Part shown: one piece after another, positions 32,271 through 43,159 of the stretch | Layout of the letters: each line of letters begins with the position of its first letter | How positions within the stretch are numbered: the stretch's first letter is position 1 | Origin: Argyresthia goedartella | Taxonomy: Eukaryota; Arthropoda; Insecta; Lepidoptera; Argyresthiidae | Length of the DNA: 64,000 nt | Direction of reading: 5' to 3' | NCBI GenBank assembly: GCA_949825045.1 | Contig: OX463820.1 | Location: forward strand, 7,700,501-7,764,500 | Translations under genes and position numbers: made by a program | The notes under the pieces: model-generated | The model's database searches: none | What the model was told of the DNA's origin: nothing | What the model saw: only the letters and a program-made list of their open reading frames with translations

Positions 32271-32627
32271 GTCTCAATTTTTTTAGTAGTTTCATACAAG
32301 TCTCTTTAAACGCTTTGATATGTCTAATATTCTACTACCTACATTACTTCCCTCGCCCCAACGATGTCAGACTCGCATCTCCACTCGGAATGGACGAAGG
32401 GTGATCATGAGACGGACGACTACTCAAAGGAAAACATGTCATTGTCCTCACCCATTAGTATTTAAAATATGTTAAGTTAGCTTGTAGCAACTAAATCAGT
32501 TTTAAAATAGACAAAATAAATAGATGTTTCTGCAATTAGTCAACGTCTTCTTTATTGTACGTATTTTCTTACAAGTACTGTTTATTTGAGTCAAGGAAAT
32601 GGAACATTTTATGCCTACAAATTGGTA

Positions 32628-35265
32628 AAAGTCAAAGTCAAAGTACTTTATTAGAGTAGATATTTACATATACTTAGCAAACTTAATTTTTTGCCTCTTC
32701 TTTACATTGGACTGTAACGGCATAACGGCTAAGGTCGAGCCACCGCTATCAGTAGCTATGATCGTCTATTCTACCTACCACAAAAGAGATGTCCCTATTC
32801 AGCTGTAAAATTTTGTAAGTTAAGAATGATAAGTCTGAATTTCTCGTTCGTTGAGAAGTTCGTTAGGCGTACAATAGTCGAGCGGAAGATTGGTTCAGGA
32901 ATTTAGAGTTTCAAGTTAAGACAGAGAAAGCATATATGTCCGCAAGCCGGCAATTCGCATCAGTCAGCGGTGTATTGCGCCAGATCGATCTTTGTTGTTT
33001 TTTTTGTGTGATGGTACCATTTTTTTTTTGTATATATGGGCGCTTGGAACTTCTTTTAGTGGTCGACCACGATTTGTAATATTTGTTTGGAATATCGTAT
33101 AGATATCCGTCGTAGTTTTACGACGTGAGTACTCAATGATATTTCATGTGCTCGCTAGTAGCGGCTTGTGGTGGTTCCAATTATATATTTGGTTCACGGC
33201 AATAACGATCCGAAAAGACCGGTTTACACAATTGCGATTTGATTTTCCGAAATGGGTTTGAACTAGCGGTTACCTCAAAAGGTCCGTAACGTTTTGAAAC
33301 CTTCAACTCTGCGCAATTTGAGCTGGATGTTATCGAAACGTAGTCATTAGCGCTTTAGGAGATCTAATCCACACCATAGCGAAGTGCATAGTTCGATAAA
33401 TACCGAACTATGAATTCCACTAGCCGCAGCACGTCCTCGACTGAGCCTAATCATATATATTTGACTCAGCCTACACATTAGACCTCCAGCGAAATTTACA
33501 TTTAATTTAAAGATGCAACTTGAATCCAACCTGACCCAAGGCAAAGCAAAACAACCTACCCGGTCCTAAACAATGAACTTTAGACTGTAATTTGATCTCT
33601 TCGCACGTCCCCGACAACACTCAAATGTCAAAATATCAACAGGATAGGTTATCTGTGTTGACACCGGTTTAACTTTGTTCTGAATTTGTTATTTCCATCC
33701 GCGGAACCTCATCGATCAAACAGTCTCCCTATGCCCTGCCAACCTAGGTTTAGCCGCAACTAAACTCCTGTCTAGCCTAGTCTAAAAACCTAGTGTTATA
33801 CCACGTCCATTATCGACACCACTCGAAAATGGTTGAGTTTGATTTGAATGTGCTTGTATGTTTAATGACTGTGTGTGTGGGAATTTCAAAACTCGCTACT
33901 CGAAAGGAATGAGGAGAGGATTAGCCCGCGAATATCCTAAGAGCCAATCCAGGAACCCTATGGTGAAGGAAAAAGGAATTTAGGGTCGCTCCAAGCCCAG
34001 ACTCAGACTCAGATCAGTTACCTAAAAGTTCTTATCTAACGACCCAAGTATAGTTTTGGAATTTGGGGTAGGTTGATATAAAGGATAGGAACCGAGGTAT
34101 ATCTCGGCGCTTCAGACACTCACGAAAAACCACTGAAACACGCAATCACAATTCGTTCAGTTCTGACGCGTAACACGGCAGACCAAAACTGTTTAGAACT
34201 CGTGAAATACCACTGTCACAGTAGCTAGACGCTGAGACTGAATGCTCTCCCTTCCCCCGCAATCGTATTTATAGTCCCCACATGTCTGAAAAAAAATAGC
34301 GTCCTTTGCGAACACGCTCTGCCCAAGCGAAGCTTCTTATCACTAACTACACAGGGTCTAATTTCAACCATGCCATGCAGATCCGCCGTTCTACAAATTG
34401 TGTGTACGCATATTCACTATGATCAACCGTAGGTTATCACTCAAGTCATTCGGTATGGCCGATACACAGAATCTGTTGATCGCTGACCATAAAGCTTGTT
34501 GCGATTAATTAAGCCTTCCCGACCGCTAGCGCGCGAAACAAAGACCAATAGAATGCTATTCATACTAGTCGTGTCAAACTCGCCATCTCATACCTCAATC
34601 GCAATTGTATATTTGCAATCAACATAATAGCTCTCTCCGAATCGTTCCATAATAACCTTCCATTTTAGTTATTCATAATTTATTCAACGCGCAGCCAACT
34701 CGGCTCTGATCCCTACACATCTCGCAGGAATGCGACAAAAAAAACCTGACCTGTATCCTTCCTCGAACCATCCCACGCGTCGGCTCTGTTTTTTTTGCTA
34801 AATTACCCGGAGCTACGCAAAACCCCAAACGTTATATGAACCGATTCTCGTATTCAAAACAGCGCGGCGATGGGCTAGCCCTCTGTCACGCAAAATGAAG
34901 TATCAAATGTACTGTATCTCGTGTACCATTACAGGACTACTGTGGGAGAAGAAGGGCGTAGAAACTCCCACATGATTTTTAGATCTCTTTTAAAAATAGG
35001 TTGTGCTTAACTAATACAAATATGAAAAATTAATAAGCTAAAGATTAATAAGCAGGAATAAATAATTACAAAATTATTAACAGCAAGGTCTGTGTTGAGC
35101 CAGATTAACCCCCTACAGTCCTGTTATGTAATCTTGAACATTGTAATATCCCTTTTTCGACAAAGTCGCTTTAACATGCTTTTTAAATTGCTCAAATGGC
35201 AATTTCAAAATCTCCAGAGGTCTCTTACTATAGTAGAGAATGCACTGACCCTTGAAAGAAGAAAA
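32628..35265 (-). mobile_element. Non-LTR 3' UTR copy, interrupted by a 2.2-kb insertion
   Basis: 32628-32712 (AGTCAAAGTCAAAGTACTTTA...TTTACATTGGAC) continues at 34938-35265 (TACTGTGGGAGAAGAAGGGC...). The two halves match the uninterrupted copies at 17583-18320 and 60122-60412 when the insertion and one GGAC are removed. Minus-strand orientation. Confidence 0.8.
32713..34933. mobile_element. TG...CA insertion (2221 bp), candidate solo LTR or LTR-derived element
   Basis: Begins TGTAACGG and ends CCATTACA, with GGAC duplicated on both sides (32709-32712 and 34934-34937). TG...CA ends with a 4-bp duplication fit a Ty3/Gypsy-type LTR insertion. There are no gag or pol motifs and no internal direct repeat that I can see. 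A TATA-like GATATAAAGG at about 34075 with TTCAGACACTC some 35 bases later would suit an LTR promoter. The minus ORF at 33347-33544 is unsupported. If it is a solo LTR it is unusually long, though long LTRs are known in insects. Confidence 0.6.
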
Positions 35266-35610
35266 AGGTCCGGTTCGTTAAATTCTGGCACATTTAATAC
35301 AACTAATAATTTCCTAATTAACTTTGATATTATGATAGCTTTAGACGAGCCGTTCTGTTCGAGTTTCTCTGTCTGAAACAATTTATTTTAATATTTGTAG
35401 TACTTAAAGAATTAGAATTAGTACAAGTAGAATTTAAAAATTAAATACTAATAATTACCTAATTAACAAATATATTATGATAGCTATACGACCTAAATAT
35501 TGTCATTAAAGATTAAATAATGTTCATTCTGTAAATACCTGTTAGTTTTTTTTTGGTGTGTGTTAAATTGAAATAAAATATAGCTTTTGCAAAAAAAATA
35601 TTTTTGATCA

Positions 35611-35997
35611 ATGATGCTCAAGTGTAAAGCAAAAAATGGAATCGTTTGGATGGATAGTCTAAGATTTTCGATATTCAGTTTGCTTCAACCATGCATGGTT
35701 CAGTTGCGTTTTGTCAATATTGAAAAATGGTGGTCTTTTACGATGTCTGTGACGAGTTAGTTTGAGGAGAATTATATTTTCTGGCTAATAGAGGTTGTTT
35801 GGCCATGGCATAGCACACATTTAGTTTTAAAAACAATTTGCGACTGTGATAGTGATATATCTAATAATAAAGTGCCTCATCTTATATTAGATTTTAATGA
35901 CAATCAGCTGGTGTACAATAACAACTGGTGCAGCACCTGTGATTTTTGCTATTATGATGTGAATGAGGAGGACGAGTGCGATAAGAGGAGTGGGTAA
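35611..35997 (+). pseudogene. Unassigned 128-codon frame with one internal TAG and a donor site
   Basis: From ATG at 35611 one frame runs to TAA at 35995-35997 with a single TAG at 35758-35760. The first half has hydrophobic stretches (FSIFSLLQPCMVQL, EKWWSFTMSV). The second continues FEENYIFWLIEVVWPWHS, then an Asp/Cys-rich section (ICDCDSDISNNKVPHLI, WCSTCDFCYYDVNEEDECDK). A strong splice donor GTAAGT starts at 35994. Residue composition looks like real protein and not random AT-rich DNA. It may be one exon of a host membrane protein with a nonsense change, or a pseudogene. I do not recognise the family. Confidence 0.4.
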
Positions 35998-36054
35998 GTC
36001 TTAATAATAAAATTTGCTAAAAGTCTTGTGACAGATTACTAAATTTGATAATAC

Positions 36055-36240
36055 GTGACGTTGCGGTTTGAGTCTTTGCCTCCTTAGCGACAGCTTCCGG
36101 GTTCGAACCCCAGCTGGGGAGGAACAAAAAACATCTCCAGGTCTTGGATGTTTCTATATGTGTGACGTTGCTGTTTCTGGTTCCCACGACGACACACGCT
36201 GTCCTAGTGTGGGGCCAGAAGCAATGTATATAGTCGCACT
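36055..36240 (+). repeat. SINE copy
   Basis: Head GTTGCGGTTTGAGTC, B box GGTTCGAACCC, CCAGGTCTTGGATGTTTC, then GTGTGGGGCCAGAAGCAATG. Same family as 14390 and 17376. Confidence 0.75.
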
Positions 36241-36399
36241 AAATAACCTAAAACTTCATAAAATCCACTTTTCAAACACTAGGTATGTTACCAAAACAAT
36301 CTGAAATAATCGAAATTGAAAAAAGAATTTCGAAATCTATTCAAATTTGCGGGATCCAATTCACAAATGTTCGAAGAGTGCATCGATTCATTTGATTAA

Positions 36400-36611
36400 T
36401 CGAGGTTTTTAAGCTCACCCTCACTAACAGGATAAGACTGACGCCCGTCCAGCACCTTGTCATCTTTTTCATACTGTAGAGCCAACAGAGTAAGTAAGAA
36501 AGAGTTTCGTTGGTAGATAAGCAGTATGATGAAAAAGGAAGGTACACCGAACACAAGACAACCCACTAATGTTTTGTTTGAAGAAGCTGATTTCAACTGT
36601 ATCCTTATCAT
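36400..36611 (-). CDS. Candidate 5' coding exon of a membrane protein
   Basis: The minus-strand frame starts MIRIQLKSASSNKTL. A hydrophobic segment VGCLVFGVPSFFIILLIY (about residues 16-33) follows, then a polar stretch LALQYEKDDKVLDGRQS, with a possible donor GTGAGC at about 36411. A CpG-rich block (36650-36715, CCCGCCCGCTCCCACGCCCC) lies just upstream on this strand, as at a promoter. The layout fits a type II membrane protein such as a Golgi enzyme, but no downstream exon was found and the function is unknown. Confidence 0.35.
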
Positions 36612-37227
36612 GCAATCTGAAGGTAGAACTGGTAGAACCTAACCTATTTGACGAGCGGGTAGTCTCCCCGCCCGCTCCCACGCCCCGCTGCCGCCGCCGT
36701 CCCCCCCTTGCGAGTAGAGAGAGCGATATAGCTGTTCAAAATAACATATAAATTCGCTTGTGTACCGTGGATACCAAAAATTATGACTGAAACTTGATTC
36801 TATTCTAATTTTATTTGTGATATTATGCAGTTTGACAATATAAGCTGTGTTTCTCTTATAATTACATCATGAATGGTTTCGTTTTTAATACCACACAAAC
36901 AGGAGGAATAGTCGTTTAAGTCCTAAAAATGTATGAAATTAAATCGCATATATTTTTAAGTAGATAAATATTTTTAGAACAATGTTGGAACAGGAACCTA
37001 TGAAAAATACTGTATTAATACGAATAACAGCATATATACGTTGAAATATTCTCGAATCGAAAATCATTATGGTATTAAGTTTCTATGGAAAATTCATTGT
37101 TCGCCGGCTTCTTAACACTTAGTGATGGGGTAACGATACGATACCTCCGGTACGTGTCGATATATTTTAGATCGCCTAGGCGCGATGGTCCTATCGCAGA
37201 TATTAATACATTTGAGTGTCTTGAGTT

Positions 37228-37325
37228 TTTCTTAAGACAAAAACGCTTATTTTGCTTTATAATGTACTGCTTAAGATTATGAGATTTTCTCACGACAAAA
37301 ACGCTTATTTTGCTTTATAATGAAC
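37228..37325 (+). repeat. Two-copy tandem repeat
   Basis: GACAAAAACGCTTATTTTGC followed by TTTATAATG occurs at about 37237 and again at about 37297, a unit of roughly 60 bp including a CTTAAGAT block. Confidence 0.75.
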
Positions 37326-37332
37326 TTAAGAT

Positions 37333-37745
37333 TTGGAAGGTTTATGCGTTAACGTAACTATCTTAAAGGAGATCATTCATTTTGGGCCAGAAGTGAAAGT
37401 GCCGGGCAGAAAAAGAAAATATTATATTCGGATAGAACACACAATCCCCATAATTTTTTACTACTACACTAAACCTGTGCTGTCAATGGCCACGTTTTTA
37501 CAGGATATTGAAATTCAATAAAAATTTATTAGGATAGTTTTGTTTAGAGCATTTGTTTAGGTCATGTCTATTGAATTATTTTGTAGTATAATATAACGCT
37601 GGCGCTTGTTTAACCGATAGCCAAGTGAAAAAGGAGGATTATTTGTTTATGTATGTATATATGTCTGTTCCTATGTTACTTCATATCTACGTAACGGCTC
37701 AACCGATTTTGTTAAATAACACGTCATTAGATTTGTCTTAAGACA
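37333..37745 (+). repeat. Dispersed repeat, inverted copy at 56650-57040
   Basis: Blocks AAGGAGATCATTCA, GGATAGAACACACAATCCCC, TAGGATAGTTTTGTTTA, AACGCTGGC, AAGTGAAAAAGGAGGA and GTAACGGCTCAACCGATTTT recur in the same order on the opposite strand at 56650-57040. No coding is supported. Ends are indefinite. Confidence 0.7.
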
Positions 37746-37866
37746 AATTGACAATCGCGCGATTGTCAAAAACGTATTATTTATCAAAACTGGCAGATAT
37801 AAAACCTTTTTTGTTCAAGATCCTCGAGTTGGGTAATTGTTACGTTACTCGAGGATCTAGAACAAA
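37731..37866. repeat. Cluster of three palindromes
   Basis: A perfect 18-bp palindrome at 37731-37748 (ATTTGTCTTAAGACAAAT), a perfect 22-bp palindrome at 37748-37769 centred on GCGC, and a longer inverted pair AAGATCCTCGAGT / ACTCGAGGATCT at about 37817-37859 with TTTTGTTC/GAACAAAA arms. The segment 37710-37800 as a whole is also an imperfect inverted repeat of the dispersed element's end. Confidence 0.85.
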
Positions 37867-37908
37867 AATGAAAGAAAGCTCGCTCTTAGTTAGCTATATT
37901 ATTACTAT

Positions 37909-38443
37909 TGTTTAATATTTATGCTTCGGAACGCACCTCCTCTTGTTGCGCGACTCGGAACGGAAACAGAACCGCAGCTGTCAGTCGTATCGAAACGAGA
38001 GGAGTAATTGGAGGTTTTTTTTTCTCGTCGGGAGAAAAAACATGTCTGCTCAGGCATCGGGCCATTGATTGTAATTCGGTGTAACAATCGTCTAATACAG
38101 GTGTCGAGCCTGGTCGGAGTGTAAATCTACCACATCGTCGGGAAATAAGTAGATTCGCGTCAGCGGTTAAGTGATCCGTGTTGATTGGACATCGTCGTAT
38201 CGGACGGCGACTCCACGTGTCGGCAGGCAGCACGCTGGCGACAGCGTCGGGCAGCGACAGTGAGATTCATCCCTGATCCTACCCAAACTTGTGCCCTTAT
38301 CCCGTATTCCTGCCCCGAATTGAGCTTTCGATTTCCTGTCTTCGGCGACAAAGGTCAGTAACAATCAAGATTTTCTCTCCCGTGCTGGCAAAAACCCAGC
38401 CCCTCAAGATTCCACGCCGTTCGGTAGGCGTGGAAATTAAACA
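37909..38443 (+). repeat. Left LTR of BEL/Pao element (535 bp)
   Basis: Starts TGTTTAATATTTATGC, ends GGAAATTAAACA. Immediately downstream, TGGTAGCAGGCGCGG is a candidate primer-binding site of BEL type. Confidence 0.9.
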
Positions 38444-39144
38444 TTTTGGTAGCAGGCGCGGTTTCCTAGTGGGAAATCATCGATTCACGGTTGTAGGGTT
38501 GTTTTTTTTGCCACATTGTAGTTGGGAGAAAAGAATATCTCAGATTGGCCGGCAATCTGTTTGTGAGTGAGTCTGTGGTCGGTACACCACAATTAAAGTT
38601 CATTTTCGGTTAGTGAAAGTATAAGTGTCAATTTAGTTAACAATTATTATAAATTTGTAGTCGGAAACTACTGTTTGTGCGCATAAAAGATTGAACAGTC
38701 ATTCTGCGAAGTAACTAGATTGTATTACTTGCGGTAGAACGTCGGGTTCTATAGTACTACAGTGTTATTTCGGTTTACAGAGCAGGGTCAGGCTATTTAA
38801 GGGGTATTAAGCTGATTTTGCTGACCTCAAAAGAAGTGTGGGTCATATCGGAGGGGCCACTTCTAGAAAAATATGTTTTTTTTATAATACCTTTTTGTGG
38901 GTTATTTTTGTATTGTGTTTTATGGTGGCATTCTCTAATTGATTTAGAGTGTATATTTATAAGGTGTGTGTCCACAGGGCGACCATATTAAATATTGTTT
39001 AGGATTTAATTGTTTTAGTGGTTGCCTTGGTTTTTACAACTAAGTTTTAATTTCTGTGCCCAGCGCTGACGGGCAAGTGCTGGTCTCTGGCTGTGCTTAG
39101 TTCGGTAGTGAAGCATAGGACCAGAAACAATTGAATCGGTAACC

Positions 39145-40959
39145 ATGGCATCTTCGCCCTTGACGGTACTGCGGTATGGTGTCCGTGAGGAGATGAGATG
39201 GCTCGCCCATACTCACAAGTATGTGGAGCGACCTGACATGGACGATGTCCTGCTCAAGCGTGTGGAGGACGCAATGACACGCGTCGGGAAGGTGTGTCGG
39301 CTGGCTGCGGAGGCTGAAGCCCTCGGGCTTACGGATGAGGCCTCGGTGACTGCAGTAAAGCAGCTCTGCGCGGATTCTGACCAAGCGATGGAGTGCTTGG
39401 GCGACATCGAGCGTCGCGCCAAAAAAATTAAGCGGTCGCGTCGGGATGACCGCGGGGAGGGTAGCGGAGACCCGCCCCCTAAGGGTGTTGTTGGACGGCT
39501 GCCACACCTGGAGATTCCGGCCTTCGGTGGGGCAATTGATGAGTGGCCGGCATTCATCAATTTATTCGATAGTCTGGTCCACGGTCGGGACGACCTGGAC
39601 AACGCCTACAAGTTGGCCCAAATATTGATGGCACTGCGGAGTGAACCGAAGGAGTTGGTCGGTCACCTAACGGTCACGGCAGGCAATTACGAGATAGCCC
39701 GGTCCATATTGTTTGACCGCTACCAGCACAAACGGCGGTTGGTTGATGCGCAGCTGGGGAAGCTGTTTAGCATCCCAAGAGTAACCCGGGATGTTGACAT
39801 CCGGGTACAGGTGCTCAACCCTGTGCTGGTGGCCACTAAGGCCCTTCAGAACCTTGGTCTGCCGGTAGACCAATGGTCATATATCGTGTTGTATATGGTT
39901 TTGTCACGGTTGCCTGCAGCTGTTCAAAGTCGGTTTGAACAGCTGCATGGGGGCAGTAGCTCGGAACTGCCCACACTCGTCCAATTAACGGATTTTTTGG
40001 AGGGTGAATGCAGGCGATGCGACACATTGGATACGGAGGCCAGTGTGCAGCGCCAACCCGCGCGGATGCGGGAAGGGCCGCGCCCCCCACCCCCACGGGG
40101 GGGTGGGCGGTCAAAACAGTTTGGCGTTTTGAGTGCCGCGCCGTCGGGTGACGGCTGTGTGCACTGCGACAGTGCCGGTCATGAAGTGACCAGTTGCGCC
40201 AACTTTAAGGCGCTCGGTGTGGCTGCCCGCAGGAAGGTGGTCTTCCGCCACCGATTGTGTTTCGGTTGTTTGGGGCCGCACCCGCTGAGCGAGTGCTCAC
40301 GCGCGTCCCCCTGTGAGTGCTGCGGTGGCAAGCACCACATCGTGTTGTGCCTGAACCGGTCAGGCCCTTCGGACGGTCACCAGGGCCGGACTCAGGTTGC
40401 TCGGCCACAGGGCCCAACCAGGGCCGGACCCAGTCCCCCTCCGGGCAACGGGAGTCACCAATGGGGTGACTGGGATACCCGCGGACGGGACCCCCCCCGA
40501 GGGGAAGGGGGCAGCGCGGGGGGTAACAGGCGGGATAGCCGGGGTTCGGTCGCCGCTGTCCAGGGTCAGCGAGGACTTCGGGCCGCTGGCTCACCGCGTG
40601 TTACGGGCGGGTGTCAGATGGCACCTATGAGTGGCGCGAAGGCTGGGAGCCCACCACCTTCTGCGCCACCCTGCCCGTCGCTCTGGGAGGCGAACAGGGA
40701 GGCGAACAGTCGGATGTCGCCCCCATTCCTAGAGCGCCCCAGGTTGGATCCGCTCTCCCCCCTCCATCCACGGTGGCCACCGGGCACACCGTTCACAGTC
40801 CGGTATGGTCGGGTACCGGGACAGCGAGGGGCCTATTATGCGGGTTGGAACCCCCTGACGTACATACGGTCTGATATGCCACCGATGGCATATAAGCAGC
40901 CGAGTTACCAGGCCGACGGGGGTCCCAGCGGGTTCGGATCCCGCGGAGGTTCCCGCTAG
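39145..40959 (+). CDS. BEL/Pao Gag protein
   Basis: A 604-codon frame starting MASSPLTVLRYGV. The N-terminal helical part is followed by the capsid-like block typical of Pao Gag (PAFGGAIDEWPAFINLFDSL, LAQILMALRSEPKELVG). Cys/His zinc-knuckle-like motifs follow (CVHCDSAGHEVTSC, LCFGCLGPHPLSEC, CECCGGKHHIVLC), then a long Pro/Gly/Arg-rich C-terminal tail. Gag packages the RNA into particles in the cytoplasm. It ends in a TAG at 40957-40959, in the same frame as the protease that follows. The tail (about 40400-40950) is GC-rich compared with surrounding DNA. Confidence 0.85.
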   Translation: MASSPLTVLRYGVREEMRWLAHTHKYVERPDMDDVLLKRVEDAMTRVGKVCRLAAEAEALGLTDEASVTAVKQLCADSDQAMECLGDIERRAKKIKRSRRDDRGEGSGDPPPKGVVGRLPHLEIPAFGGAIDEWPAFINLFDSLVHGRDDLDNAYKLAQILMALRSEPKELVGHLTVTAGNYEIARSILFDRYQHKRRLVDAQLGKLFSIPRVTRDVDIRVQVLNPVLVATKALQNLGLPVDQWSYIVLYMVLSRLPAAVQSRFEQLHGGSSSELPTLVQLTDFLEGECRRCDTLDTEASVQRQPARMREGPRPPPPRGGGRSKQFGVLSAAPSGDGCVHCDSAGHEVTSCANFKALGVAARRKVVFRHRLCFGCLGPHPLSECSRASPCECCGGKHHIVLCLNRSGPSDGHQGRTQVARPQGPTRAGPSPPPGNGSHQWGDWDTRGRDPPRGEGGSAGGNRRDSRGSVAAVQGQRGLRAAGSPRVTGGCQMAPMSGAKAGSPPPSAPPCPSLWEANREANSRMSPPFLERPRLDPLSPLHPRWPPGTPFTVRYGRVPGQRGAYYAGWNPLTYIRSDMPPMAYKQPSYQADGGPSGFGSRGGSR

Positions 40960-41022
40960 GTACACGCCGCCCACTTACAGGGTGCCGCCACTCCACAGAC
41001 GGTCAAGCTCCCCACCGCCTCG

Positions 41023-41637
41023 GTGATAGCGTGGAGTTCGGACGGCGAATCTTGTGTGGCACGAGCACTATTGGACTCGGGGGCCCAGGGGTGCTTAGTC
41101 TCGTGCAACCTTGTAAGACGGTTGGGCATTTCGGTAAGGGAGTATCCACATTCCATTCGGGGAATTGGGAACACGGAAGTCGGTTCCGTTAAGGGAGTAT
41201 GTCGGATTACTCTCTCGTCACGGGTGGATTCATCGGTGAATCTGACGGTCACGGCATTAGTCATGCCTAATGTGATGGGCTCACACCCTCACGTACGGTT
41301 GTCGCCCTCGGTGCGACAGTTGGTAGCTGGGTTGTCACTGGCTGACCCGGAGTTCGATATTCCGGGCCCAGTAGACATTTTATTGGGTGTCGATGCCTTG
41401 GGATACCTGTTAGTGCCAGGTGTCCACGTGTTGCAGGCGACTGGTCTGGTTTCGGTCAACACCAGACTGGGCCATGCAGTGATGGGTCCGGTCATGCCGG
41501 CTGCCCCACGCCTAGCGACTCGTAGTCCCTTATTCGGTTCTGTACTCTCGGAGGTGATACAGAAGTTTTGGGAGGTGGAGGAACCACCTACGGTCCGCCG
41601 GTTGGACCCGGTTGAAGAAGAGTGTGAACAGTTTTAG
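41023..41637 (+). CDS. BEL/Pao aspartic protease region
   Basis: 204 codons in the same frame as Gag. The active-site motif is RALLDSGAQGCLVS (Asp-Ser-Gly in place of Asp-Thr-Gly, as is common in Pao). IPGPVDILLGVDALGYLL is the distal flap-side motif. It ends at TAG 41635-41637 within the stretch leading to RT (LDPVEEECEQF). Sequence on both sides of this stop and the preceding TAG is in one frame, so pol was probably a single reading frame with Gag. Confidence 0.8.
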   Translation: MIAWSSDGESCVARALLDSGAQGCLVSCNLVRRLGISVREYPHSIRGIGNTEVGSVKGVCRITLSSRVDSSVNLTVTALVMPNVMGSHPHVRLSPSVRQLVAGLSLADPEFDIPGPVDILLGVDALGYLLVPGVHVLQATGLVSVNTRLGHAVMGPVMPAAPRLATRSPLFGSVLSEVIQKFWEVEEPPTVRRLDPVEEECEQF

Positions 41638-41751
41638 CGGAACAATACTGGTCGCCTTCGGTCAGGTCAATTTCTTACACGTCTTCCATTTCGGAGTGAT
41701 CGCCCGCCGCTGGGCAGTTCACACCATGCAGCCGAGACGCGGCTTCTGTCG

Positions 41752-43083
41752 ATGGAACGACGCATGAAGCGTGACGGGATTTTCCGGCAGAAGTACGTCG
41801 ACTTCATGCGGGAATACGAGTCGCTCGGCCACATGTCGGTTTCGGGTATCGACTGGAAGCGTGAAGACCACTGCTTCCTGCCCCATCACGCGGTCTTGAG
41901 GACCCCGGAGGGCAAAATACGGGTAGTGTTCGATGGATCGGCATCAACATCTAACGGCATGAACCTGAACCAGTGTTTGCATTCAGGGCCGAAGTTGAAC
42001 CATGACATCGCGGATGTTATCACACGGTTCCGTCGACACAATGTTGTGTTTGTAGCTGACATCCGGATGATGTTTAGACAGACGGTCATTCACCCTGACG
42101 ATAGACGGTATCAGCTGATACTGTGGCGAGAGAGCCCAGATCAGCCCATTAGGGTGTACGAGCTGAACACCAACACGTACGGGCTACGGTCTAGTCCTTA
42201 TTTGGCGATTCGCACTCTGCGGGAGTTAGCGGATCGAGAACGGTTAAACTTCCCTAGAGGAGCAGCGATCCTGGAGCAGGATCTCTACGTGGACGATATC
42301 TGTACCGGTGCAGATTCCGTAGAGGAGGCGCTCGCTCGACGGGACGAGCTAGTTGAGCTCTTACGGGGTGGAGGTTACGAGCTCCGGAAATGGATGTCGA
42401 ACTCTCCAGAGTTACTGACTGGTCTTCCGGATGACTACCAGCAGGATCCCCACATTTTCGAAAATTTGGAAAACCCAAATATGTTGTCGGTATTAGGCGT
42501 CCAGTACCAGCCGGTGTCAGACATGTTCTCGTATCGGGTCGAGTTGGACTCCCCGAAGGTCTGGACGAAACGGAACGTCCTCTCAACGGTGGCTAGGACA
42601 TTTGATCCAAACGGGTGGATCACCCCGGTAACATTTCAGCTCAAGTGTTTTATGCAGCAATTGTGGTCTGCTGAGCTGAAATGGGACGACCCGATCGGCG
42701 GGTCATTGAGCTCAGAGTGGGACTCGTTCTTTTCGACCCTCCTTGGCATCAATCGGATTTCACTGCCACGGAAGTTGGTCCCCACCAAACGATACACCGC
42801 CACCCTGCATGGGTTTTGCGATGCCTCGGAGAAGGGCTACGGAGCTGCGGTGTATCTGCGTACGGTCGACTCCTCGGGGGAGGTTGATGTGCGGTTGGTC
42901 ATGGCCAAGAGCAAGGTTGCGCCGTTGCGCACTCGCCTGACCATTCCCAAGTTAGAGCTTTCGGGAGCGGCTCTCCTGACTCGTCTGCTCAACCACACGA
43001 TGACGGTTCTTCGTGGGTCAATAGCGTTAGCGTTAGAAGCGTCTACGCTTGGACGGACAGCCAGATCGTGTTATGCTGGCTGA
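41752..43083 (+). pseudogene. BEL/Pao reverse transcriptase and RNase H
   Basis: In frame with Gag and protease. RT motifs: GKIRVVFDGSAST, NVVFVADIRMMFRQ, VYELNTNTYGLRSSPYLAIR, and the catalytic YVDD (DLYVDDICTGADS). RNase H begins TATLHGFCDASEKGYGAAVY, with KLELSGAALLTRL. After about 43030 the frame shifts. RNase H sequence (VYAWTDSQIVLCWLK) continues in a second frame to about 43165, then a third frame holds the rest (LRHVPGEMNPADCASRG). The two shifts break pol. Confidence 0.85.
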
Positions 43084-43159
43084 AGGCTTCAGTTCACATG
43101 CTGGAGATTTTTGTGGCGAATCGGGTTTCGCAGATTTTGAATTCGGAGGTTCCCTTAAT

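Noticed and set aside
33347..33544. Minus-strand frame inside the 2.2-kb TG...CA insertion
   Set aside because: 65 codons, no motif, and the insertion shows no other coding signals.
36060..36125. A tRNA gene near 36.1 kb
   Set aside because: Only the B box fits; the surrounding body is shared with SINE copies at 14390 and 17376.
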